The translations under genes and the position numbers were made by a program. 64,000 nucleotides of DNA, taken from positions 930,001-994,000 of the forward strand of contig NZ_LT629763.1 of NCBI RefSeq assembly GCF_900105255.1, in the 5' to 3' direction. This document shows, in pieces, positions 8,035 through 15,544 of this stretch (position 1 is its first letter; each line of letters starts with the position of its first letter). The notes under the pieces are model-generated. The model ran no database searches and had not been told where the DNA came from. It saw nothing but the letters and a program-made list of their open reading frames with translations. The DNA comes from Halopseudomonas sabulinigri. GTDB lineage: Bacteria; Pseudomonadota; Gammaproteobacteria; Pseudomonadales; Pseudomonadaceae.

Positions 8035-10386
8035 TTACTGACGCAGCTTGTCCGGCCGGATCAGGAAGCGTGCCAGGGCAGGCAGCAACCAGAGTGCACC
8101 AAACATGTTCCACAGGAACATGAAGGTCAGCAGAATGCCCATATCGGCCTGGAACTTGATGGCCGAGAAAATCCAGGTCGCTACGCCGATGGCCAGCGTG
8201 AAACCGGTGAACGTCACCGCCTTACCCGTGGTTTTCAACGTCTCGTAATAGGCTTCCTGCAGCGGCAGCCCCTGACGCAGGTAGGTTTCCAGACGACTAT
8301 AGATATAGATGCCGTAGTCCACCCCGATCCCCACACCCAAGGCGATCACCGGCAGCGTAGCCACCTTGACGCCAATCCCCAGGAAGGCCATCAAGGCATT
8401 GGCCAGGACCGACGTCAGTGCCAGCGGAATGATGATGCACAGTACCGCGCGGATCGAGCGGAAGGTCACCAGACACATGAAGATAACCACCGCGTAAACA
8501 GTCAGTAGCATCTTGGTCTGCGACGCTTCGATCACCACGTTGGTGGCTGCCTCGATACCGGCATTGCCGGCCGCCAGCTTGAATTCCAGCGTATCGGTGT
8601 TGTACTCCTCGGCAAAGGCCTCAACCGCTGCAGTAGCCTTGCTCAGGGTCGCTGCCTTGTGGTCATCGAGGAAGATCATCACCGGTGCCAAAGAGCACGA
8701 GGAGTTGAACATGCCAGACGGCGCGCGGCTGATGGCGTTGTTCAGGTTGTCCTGGTTACGCGACAACCCCTGCCACTTCAGGTTGCCCTCGTTGTTGCCC
8801 ATGATCACCTGCTTGGCCACGGTCACCAGCGAGACGGCCGACTGCACCCCGTCCAGGTTATTCATCTTCCATTCCAGCTGGTCGATGGCTTCCATGGTGC
8901 TGTGCGCCGAACACATCTCTGGCGGCGTCTTGACCATCACCACCAGAATGTCCGAGCTGGTCGAATAGTTGTCGATGATGAACTTGTTATCCAGGTTGTA
9001 GCGCGAATCGGCGCGTAGCTCCGGGGCGCCCGGATCTAGGTCACCAATGGCGACGTTCTGGCCGTGATAGATGCCAAAGGCAAAGGCCGCAATGGCCAGC
9101 AAAATGGAAATTGGCGCTACTGTCGGATGCGCAAAGCGCGCCACCGCCAGCCAGGTTTTCTGCGGCCGTGCGGCCCGCTCGCGGTTACGCTCGACGGCCC
9201 CTTTGCTGATGCCGATGTACGACATCAAAATCGGCAGCAACATCAGGTTGGTAAGAATGATGACACCCACACCGATGGAGGCGGCAATCCCCAGCTCGCG
9301 AATCACCTCGATCTCGATCAGCAGCAGGGTGACAAAACCTACCGCATCGGAGATCAGCGCCACGATGCCCGGAATATAGAGTGCACGGAACGCACGACGT
9401 GCAGCGTCGTAGCTGCCCTGTGAGGTGGGATACTCAATCGCCATGCCGTTGATGATCTGTACGCCATGGGAGATACCGATGGCAAATACCAGAAATGGCA
9501 CCAGAATCGAGTAAGGATCCAGCCCGAAGCCCAGGGTACGCAGCAGGCCCAGCTGCCAGACCACCGCGATCACCGAACACACCAGGGTGGTCAGTGAGCT
9601 CTTCAAACAGCGGGTAAACATCAGCAGCAGTACAAAGGTAATCAGCAGCGCGGCGCCAAAGAACATGACGACCTTGATGATGCCCTCAATCAGGTCACCG
9701 ACCTTCTTGGCAAAGCCCACGATGTGGACCTTGATGTTGGGATTGTCTGCCTCGAAGTGCTGGCGAATCTTCTCTTCCAGCTGCCGCGAGAAATCACCGT
9801 AATCCAGTTGAATCAACTCGCTCTGATTCTCCGGATTGGGATAGGCCTCCTGCAACGGCACATCAATGATGGTCGACTTGAAGTTATTGGCCACCAGGCG
9901 ACCGATTTCACCCGACTTGAGCACGTTGGCACGTAGCTCTTCAAGGTCCTCTTCGCTGGTATAGGCCGGCCGATTGGCTACCGGACCACCATCAAACCCG
10001 TACTCGGTTACCTCGGTCCAGCGCACGTTGGGCGTCCACAGTGAACGCAGGTTTGAGCGGTCAACGCCCGGCAGGAAAAACACCTCGTCGTTGATGCGTT
10101 TCAACGTCTCCATGTATTCGGTGGAAAAGATGTCACCATCCTCGATCTCCACCGCAATACGAATCGAGTTGCCTAGGTTCGGCAGATCGTTTTCGTGCTC
10201 GATCATGTTGACGATATAGGGGTGCTTGAGCGGAATCATCTTCTCAAAGCTGGTATCAGGCTTCACCTGCGCGGCCTGATAGGCAAAAAACACCGTGAGT
10301 AACGCAAAGATCAGCAGTACTGCAATCCGATTATTGAAAATCAGCCGCTCCACAAAGGGTGCGGTCTCCTGATGGTGCTTGGACAT
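8035..10386 (-). CDS. RND/MMPL-family transporter, copy 1
   Basis: A 783-residue inner-membrane protein of the RND superfamily (COG1033 type). It has two homologous halves, each with one N-terminal helix (~20-38 and ~430-450), a large periplasmic loop and a bundle of five helices. The second half carries the MMPL-type signature GVGIGVDYGIYIY (around residue 685). The equivalent first-half site reads FAIGISHGVQ, without the acidic residue. ATG at 10386 is preceded by GGGAG. It lies 21 bases after the YCF48-like gene and is very similar along its length to copy 2 (11769-14144). Such proteins are suspected of moving lipids or other hydrophobic molecules; the substrate here is unknown. Confidence 0.85.
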   Translation of the reverse strand: MSKHHQETAPFVERLIFNNRIAVLLIFALLTVFFAYQAAQVKPDTSFEKMIPLKHPYIVNMIEHENDLPNLGNSIRIAVEIEDGDIFSTEYMETLKRINDEVFFLPGVDRSNLRSLWTPNVRWTEVTEYGFDGGPVANRPAYTSEEDLEELRANVLKSGEIGRLVANNFKSTIIDVPLQEAYPNPENQSELIQLDYGDFSRQLEEKIRQHFEADNPNIKVHIVGFAKKVGDLIEGIIKVVMFFGAALLITFVLLLMFTRCLKSSLTTLVCSVIAVVWQLGLLRTLGFGLDPYSILVPFLVFAIGISHGVQIINGMAIEYPTSQGSYDAARRAFRALYIPGIVALISDAVGFVTLLLIEIEVIRELGIAASIGVGVIILTNLMLLPILMSYIGISKGAVERNRERAARPQKTWLAVARFAHPTVAPISILLAIAAFAFGIYHGQNVAIGDLDPGAPELRADSRYNLDNKFIIDNYSTSSDILVVMVKTPPEMCSAHSTMEAIDQLEWKMNNLDGVQSAVSLVTVAKQVIMGNNEGNLKWQGLSRNQDNLNNAISRAPSGMFNSSCSLAPVMIFLDDHKAATLSKATAAVEAFAEEYNTDTLEFKLAAGNAGIEAATNVVIEASQTKMLLTVYAVVIFMCLVTFRSIRAVLCIIIPLALTSVLANALMAFLGIGVKVATLPVIALGVGIGVDYGIYIYSRLETYLRQGLPLQEAYYETLKTTGKAVTFTGFTLAIGVATWIFSAIKFQADMGILLTFMFLWNMFGALWLLPALARFLIRPDKLRQ

Positions 10387-10407
10387 CCAGTATCTCCCGG
10401 CAGAAAC

Positions 10408-11538
10408 TTATTGTTGTGAGTCTTTAAGACCGTTGGCTGATGCCCTGACCACGCCGTGCTGACCTACCAGCAACAGGTGCCCATCCGGCAGTCGTTTGGC
10501 CGTCGCCAGCGCAACCCGATCAGCGCGGGTGTGCGCTTCGAAAGTTTTGCCGTAATCGTCGCTGGTCAGTACCACGCCACCAGCGCCGACAATGGCCAGC
10601 TTGCCATCAGCCGACAGGTTGCCGCCGAGCAGGGTCGCATGCGGCGCCTTGTTGCTGAACTCGACTGGCTCCCAAGTGAAACCGAAGTTTTCCGAACGGT
10701 ACAGGTTACCGCGCAACCCCCAGACCACTACCTGCCCTGTTTTGCCGGTACCGGACACACCAAACCAGGTCCCGTCGTAGGGCGAGGTGTCGAGGGTCTC
10801 CCAGGTATCGCCGTAGTCGGAGGAGCGATACAGACTGCCCATTTCACCGACCATCATCAGACCCGCGTTGTGCACCGGGGCGATGGCGTTGTAATGCATG
10901 CCGTATTCGTTATCGATACTGTCGCTGCAATCTTCCCAGGTGGTGCCGCCATCGTCGGTGCGCAGAAAGAGCCCATAGGCCCCCACGGCAAAGCCGGTCT
11001 GGCCATCACGGAACCAGACGTCCATGAGCGGTCGTTCAAGCAGGCCTGGGCCGTCCGGGTCGGCTGGCTGGTCCAGTGCCGGGTCACGGTACTGCAGTGC
11101 CCAGTTCTGCCCGCCATCGCTGCTGTGCAGGATCATCGAGTCATGCCCCACCGCCCAGCCATTCTGCTCATCGACAAAATAGACCGCTGTCAGCACCTGG
11201 CGCGCGGGTACTTCAGCCTGCGTCCAGCTTTCGCCCTGGTCATCGGAATAGAGAATGTGGCCGCGGCTGCCAACCGCCACCAGGCGCTCCCCGGCGCTGA
11301 CGGCATCAAGCAGCAACGTTTTGCTCGCCAGCTCAGACATGATGGCCGGCTCCGGCGCAGCGGCCAGCGGTTGTGCATCCTGGGCCAGGGCGGCGCCAGC
11401 CGGTGCCAGGAGTGCTGTGGTGATACCCAATGCACGCAGCACCGAGCGGCCGAGTAGTTGTTTGCGGTATTTCAGACCTGGATTCGGGCTAACTGCCTGG
11501 ACTGTAGATTGAGTGCGCCCTTCGCTGCGCTCACGCAT
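10408..11538 (-). CDS. YCF48-like periplasmic beta-propeller protein, copy 1
   Basis: A 376-residue exported protein. The N-terminus is long and basic (~30 residues) before a hydrophobic stretch ending ALAQ (~residue 53), read as a signal peptide. The rest is built of about seven propeller blades, each with an Asp-box-like turn: SDDQGESW, SSDGGQNW, TDDGGTTW, SSDYGDTW, SENFGFTW, SDDYGKTF. This is the YCF48/photosystem II assembly (HCF136-like) family. In non-photosynthetic bacteria it is usually found beside RND proteins, as here. ATG at 11538 has AAGGGGGA upstream. Role inferred: periplasmic partner of the RND protein encoded 21 bases downstream. Confidence 0.83.
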   Translation of the reverse strand: MRERSEGRTQSTVQAVSPNPGLKYRKQLLGRSVLRALGITTALLAPAGAALAQDAQPLAAAPEPAIMSELASKTLLLDAVSAGERLVAVGSRGHILYSDDQGESWTQAEVPARQVLTAVYFVDEQNGWAVGHDSMILHSSDGGQNWALQYRDPALDQPADPDGPGLLERPLMDVWFRDGQTGFAVGAYGLFLRTDDGGTTWEDCSDSIDNEYGMHYNAIAPVHNAGLMMVGEMGSLYRSSDYGDTWETLDTSPYDGTWFGVSGTGKTGQVVVWGLRGNLYRSENFGFTWEPVEFSNKAPHATLLGGNLSADGKLAIVGAGGVVLTSDDYGKTFEAHTRADRVALATAKRLPDGHLLLVGQHGVVRASANGLKDSQQ

Positions 11539-11724
11539 ACGCCATTCCCCCTTATTGTTGTCAGAACCCGCCAGCTAGACGGAATCAACAATACTAACGA
11601 GGACGCACCCACCCCGCCAACCGCTCGCGGTTATCTTTGGTTAATCAGCATATTGATAACAGTTCGCGTATTTTAGCCGCAATATCAGGTAACAACTTTT
11701 GCGCAGGCATTTATCGCGCGCATA

Positions 11725-11754
11725 AAAAAACCCGCCTATCAAGACGGGTTTTTT
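11725..11754 (-). terminator. Rho-independent terminator after RND copy 2
   Basis: The stem AAAAAACCCG/CGGGTTTTTT has an inner loop that can close further. It lies 15 bases after the stop of the copy 2 RND gene. A T-run follows on the minus strand. It suggests that the two propeller/RND modules are at least partly separate transcripts. Confidence 0.85.
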
Positions 11755-11768
11755 AACTACTCAGGCGA

Positions 11769-14144
11769 TCAGTGAGTCATCTTGCTCGCCTTGGAACGAC
11801 GCACCTTCTCAGGATTGATCAGGAAGCGCGCCAGTGCCGGCAGCAGCAGCATGGCACCGATCATGTTAACCAGGAACATGAAGGTCAGCATCAGACCCAT
11901 ATCCGCCTGGAACTTGATGGCGGAGAAGATCCAGGTAGCCACACCAATGGCCAGACACAGACCGGTAAAGAGTACCGCCTTACCAGTCGAGCGCAGCGTC
12001 TCGTAGTAGGCTTCCTGCAGCGGCATGCCGGCACGCAGGAAACTTTCCAGTCGGCTGTAGATGTAGATACCGTAGTCCACTCCCACGCCCACGCCCAGTG
12101 CGATTACCGGCAGTGTCGCGACCTTCATGCCAATGCCCAGGAAGGCCATCAGCGCGTTACCCATGACCGAGGTCAGTACCAGCGGCAGTACGATACAGAT
12201 GGTTGCTGGCAAGGAACGGAAGGTCATCAGGCACATCAGGCCAACCCAGACGTATACCAGCGCCAGAATCAGCAGCTCGGAGCTGGAGATAACGTCGTTG
12301 GTAGCCGCTTCAATACCGGCGTTACCCGCAGCCAGTTTGAACTCGAGGGTGTCGGTGTTGTACTCGGCAGCAAATTCCTTCACCGCATCGGTAGCCCGGG
12401 TCAGGGTATCGGCCTTGTGGTCATCCAGGAAGATCATCACCGGAGCCAGCGAACAGGCTGCGTTGAACATGCCGGACGGCGCACGGCTGATCGCGTTGTT
12501 CAGGTTGTCCTGGTTACGCGACAGACCCTGCCACTTGAGGTTGCCCTCGTTGTTACCCATCAGCACCTGTTTGGCCACGGTTACCAGCGAGACTGCCGAC
12601 TGCACACCTTCGAGGTTGTTCATCTTCCACTGCAGCTGGTCGATGGCTTCCATGGTTTCGTAGGCAGAGCACTTCTCTGGCGGCGTCTTGACCATCACCA
12701 CCAGAATGTCCGAGCTGGTGGAATAGTTCTGGATGATGAAGTCGTTATCCAGGTTGTAACGCGAGTCCGGGCGCAGTTCAGGGGCACCGGCATCCAGGTC
12801 ACCGACCTTGATGTTGTGTTCCTGGTAGATAAAGCAGGCTACACCACCGACCAGCGCAACAATCACCATCCAGGGCGCCACGTTCGGGTGGGCCACGTAG
12901 GAGATGGAGCGCCAGAACGGGTGCTCACGCACCGCATCGCGCTTGCTGCGCTCAATGGCTTTCTTACTGATGCCCAGGTAAGAGATGGTGACCGGCAGCA
13001 TGATCAGGTTGGTAAACACGATTACCGCCACACCGATGGAAGCACCGATGGCCAGTTCGTGAATCACGCCAATATCCATGACCAGCAGCGTGATAAAGCC
13101 CACGGCGTCGGCCAGAATCGCGATCATGCCGGGCAGGAACAGCTGCCGGAAAGTGCGACGCGCCGCAGTCAGTGCGTTATCAGCTTCACCCGATTGCAAG
13201 GCAATACCGTTGATCTTCTGCACGCCGTGGGAAATACCGATGGCGAAGATCAGGAAGGGTACCAGCATCGAATAGGGATCAAGCCCGAAGCCGACCAGAT
13301 TGATCAGACCCAACTGCCAGATAACCGCGATAACCGTGGTAACCAATACCGATACGGTACTGCGAATACACCAGGTAAACAGATACAGCAGTACGAAGGT
13401 GATCAGGAAGGCAATACCGAAGAAAGCCACAACGCCCATCAAGCCATCAATCAGGTCACCTACTTTCTTGGCGAAACCGACGATGTGGATCTTGATGTTG
13501 GGGTTCTCGGACTGAAAGCGGTCACGCACCTTCTCTTCCAGCTGGTGAGAAAACTCCTTGTAGTCCAGACGCAGCAGCTCGCTTTGGTTCTCCGGGTTCG
13601 GATAGAACTCCTGCAGCGGCACATCAATGATGCTCGACTTGAAGTTGTTCGCGACCAGACGACCGATTTCACCAGACTTCAGCACGTTGGCGCGCAGCTC
13701 GTCCAGATCTTCTTCGTTGGTATACGACGGGTGATTGGTGACCGGGCCACCATCAAAGCCGTACTCGGTTACCTCAGTCCAGCGCACGTTCGGCGTCCAC
13801 AGCGAACGCAGGTTGGAGCGATCAACACCGGGCAGGAAGAAAACTTCGTCGTTGATCTGCTTGAGCGTTTCCATGTATTCGGTGCTGAAGATGTCGCCAT
13901 CTTCGATCGCCACCGCAATACGAATGGAGTTGCCGAGGTTGGCCAGATCATTCTGGTGCTCAAGCATGTTGACGATATAGGGGTGTTCCAGCGGAATCAT
14001 CTTGCCGAAACTGGTATCAGGGCGAACCTGCAGCGCCTGATAGCCGAGAAACACAGTAATAAGAGAGAACAGCAATACAACGATCAAGCGGTTGTTGAAT
14101 ACCAACCGTTCCATGAAAGTCGCGTTTTCCTGGTCGCGAGACAT
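11769..14144 (-). CDS. RND/MMPL-family transporter, copy 2
   Basis: A 791-residue paralogue of the protein at 8035-10386, aligning without large gaps. It shares MIPLxHPYIVNM, the region of WTPNVRWTEVTEYGFDGG, and LSRNQDNLNNAISRAPSGMF. The second-half signature is GVGVGVDYGIYIY; the first half again has FAIGISHGVQ in place of an acidic motif. The C-terminus is slightly longer and basic (EKVRRSKASKMTH). ATG at 14144 has AGGAG seven bases upstream. It follows the second YCF48-like gene by 27 bases. The two copies differ most in the membrane segments, which could reflect different substrates. Function unknown. Confidence 0.85.
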   Translation of the reverse strand: MSRDQENATFMERLVFNNRLIVVLLFSLITVFLGYQALQVRPDTSFGKMIPLEHPYIVNMLEHQNDLANLGNSIRIAVAIEDGDIFSTEYMETLKQINDEVFFLPGVDRSNLRSLWTPNVRWTEVTEYGFDGGPVTNHPSYTNEEDLDELRANVLKSGEIGRLVANNFKSSIIDVPLQEFYPNPENQSELLRLDYKEFSHQLEEKVRDRFQSENPNIKIHIVGFAKKVGDLIDGLMGVVAFFGIAFLITFVLLYLFTWCIRSTVSVLVTTVIAVIWQLGLINLVGFGLDPYSMLVPFLIFAIGISHGVQKINGIALQSGEADNALTAARRTFRQLFLPGMIAILADAVGFITLLVMDIGVIHELAIGASIGVAVIVFTNLIMLPVTISYLGISKKAIERSKRDAVREHPFWRSISYVAHPNVAPWMVIVALVGGVACFIYQEHNIKVGDLDAGAPELRPDSRYNLDNDFIIQNYSTSSDILVVMVKTPPEKCSAYETMEAIDQLQWKMNNLEGVQSAVSLVTVAKQVLMGNNEGNLKWQGLSRNQDNLNNAISRAPSGMFNAACSLAPVMIFLDDHKADTLTRATDAVKEFAAEYNTDTLEFKLAAGNAGIEAATNDVISSSELLILALVYVWVGLMCLMTFRSLPATICIVLPLVLTSVMGNALMAFLGIGMKVATLPVIALGVGVGVDYGIYIYSRLESFLRAGMPLQEAYYETLRSTGKAVLFTGLCLAIGVATWIFSAIKFQADMGLMLTFMFLVNMIGAMLLLPALARFLINPEKVRRSKASKMTH

Positions 14145-14171
14145 CCAGATTCTCCTGGCTTGTAGTTATTA

Positions 14172-15275
14172 TCAGTTGGCTTTGAGACCGTTAGCCCCGG
14201 CAGTCGAAACACCGTGCTGGCCTACAAGCAAGATTTTACCGTTATCCAGCACAGTGGCCGACGCCAGCGCAATACGATCAGGACGGGTTACCACGTCGAA
14301 GGTCTGGCCGCCGTCGTGGCTGACCACCACCACGCCGCCTGCGCCAACGACCGCCAACTCCCCGCTGGCGGAGAGGTTACCGCCCAACAGAGTAGCCCCG
14401 GTAGGCAGATCAACTTCCTGCCAGCTGTCACCAAAGTCGGTGGAGCGGTACATGTTGCCACGCAGCCCCCAAACCAGTACGACGTTGCTTTGCTTGGTAC
14501 CGCTAACGCCAAACCAGGAACCGTCATAGGGCATGTCGGTCAAGGTTTCCCAGGTATCGCCGTAGTCAGCCGAGCGGTACATGGTGCCCATCTCGCCGGC
14601 CAGGAACAGACCTGCGCCCTTGATTTCAGCGATCGCGTTGTAATGGAAGCCATCCGGGTTATCCACCACATCGCTGAGGTCTTCCCAGTTTTTGCCACCG
14701 TCGTCGGTACGCAGGAAAATGCCATAGGCACCCACGGCAAAACCGGTATTGGCATCGCGAAACCAAACGTCCATCAACGGCCGCTCCAGCAGGCTGGGGC
14801 CATTGGGGTCCATTGGCTCATCCAGCTCGGGGTCGCGGTACTGCATCGCCCAGGTCTGACCGCCGTCGGTGGTATTGAGGATCAATGAGTCGTGTCCGAC
14901 CGCCCAGCCGTTCTTGTCATCGACAAAATAGACCGCGGTCAGCAACTGACGTACCGGCACGGCCGCCTGGGTCCAGCTACCACCCTGGTCATCGGAATAA
15001 ACGATGTGACCACGCGCGCCCACCGCTACCAGGCGGTCACCGGCCTTGGCTGCATCGAGCAGCAGGTCAGAGGCAGCCAGCTTGGATTCAACGGCGGGTT
15101 TGATGTCTTCCTTGGCTTCCGCCAGGCTTACGCCAGGCACAGCAAAACCGGCAACGACGGCGGATAGAGCCAGCGTTGACAAGACTGAACGAATGGGAAA
15201 ATTTTGCTTGCTGGTCGGTTGAAACGTATTCGCCCGGACCATGAATGGAGCGCGCCAATTGACAGGCTTACGCAT
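14172..15275 (-). CDS. YCF48-like periplasmic beta-propeller protein, copy 2
   Basis: A 367-residue paralogue of the protein at 10408-11538. The start is ATG at 15275 because AGGGGTGG lies just upstream; an in-frame ATG at 15317 would add 14 residues without a better ribosome site. A signal-peptide-like hydrophobic stretch (LSTLALSAVVAGFAVPGVSLA) ends near residue 52. Blade turns are SDDQGGSW, TTDGGQTW, TDDGGKNW, SADYGDTW, STDFGDSW and SHDGGQTF. Shared sequence with copy 1 includes VYFVDxxNGWAVGHDS and the region RPLMDVWFRD. First gene of the four-gene array. Confidence 0.83.
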   Translation of the reverse strand: MRKPVNWRAPFMVRANTFQPTSKQNFPIRSVLSTLALSAVVAGFAVPGVSLAEAKEDIKPAVESKLAASDLLLDAAKAGDRLVAVGARGHIVYSDDQGGSWTQAAVPVRQLLTAVYFVDDKNGWAVGHDSLILNTTDGGQTWAMQYRDPELDEPMDPNGPSLLERPLMDVWFRDANTGFAVGAYGIFLRTDDGGKNWEDLSDVVDNPDGFHYNAIAEIKGAGLFLAGEMGTMYRSADYGDTWETLTDMPYDGSWFGVSGTKQSNVVLVWGLRGNMYRSTDFGDSWQEVDLPTGATLLGGNLSASGELAVVGAGGVVVVSHDGGQTFDVVTRPDRIALASATVLDNGKILLVGQHGVSTAGANGLKAN

Positions 15276-15444
15276 ACACCACCCCTCTTTGTTTTTATAA
15301 GGTGCCCTGCTCCGCAAGGGAACGATGAACAGATGTCGCCATGCTTGGAGAGCTGAACAGACGTTATGAAATCAGCTACCGCTCCAGCGGACAAGGCATA
15401 TTAGAGGCCTACAACTTGCTGCACAAATACCTCTTGGTAATTTT

Positions 15445-15473
15445 TTATTAAAATGTTGGCCTTGCGCTGACAA
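15445..15473 (-). promoter_or_regulatory. Candidate sigma70 promoter for the propeller/RND array
   Basis: On the minus strand, TTGTCA (-35) is separated by 17 bases from TAATAA (-10). It would give a leader of ~160 bases before the copy 2 propeller gene. The -35 match is good and the -10 is weak; an overlapping TTTAAT at 15-base spacing is an alternative. Confidence 0.35.
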
Positions 15474-15544
15474 AGTAACTCATTTATCAGCGCTTAACTC
15501 AAGCCCTGCGCCCCTCACGAAGAGCATTTGGCCAGCATCGCGCT

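Noticed and set aside
7844-8113. An 89-codon minus-strand ORF overlapping the terminator and the end of RND copy 1
   Set aside because: It crosses a strong terminator, overlaps a conserved gene in another frame and has no ribosome site or homology.
11772-14165. A 797-codon ORF on the plus strand exactly opposite RND copy 2
   Set aside because: It mirrors the codon pattern of the minus-strand gene. It is rich in His, Gln and Asp with no domain or membrane logic, while the minus strand has full RND homology. It is an antisense shadow of a GC-rich gene.
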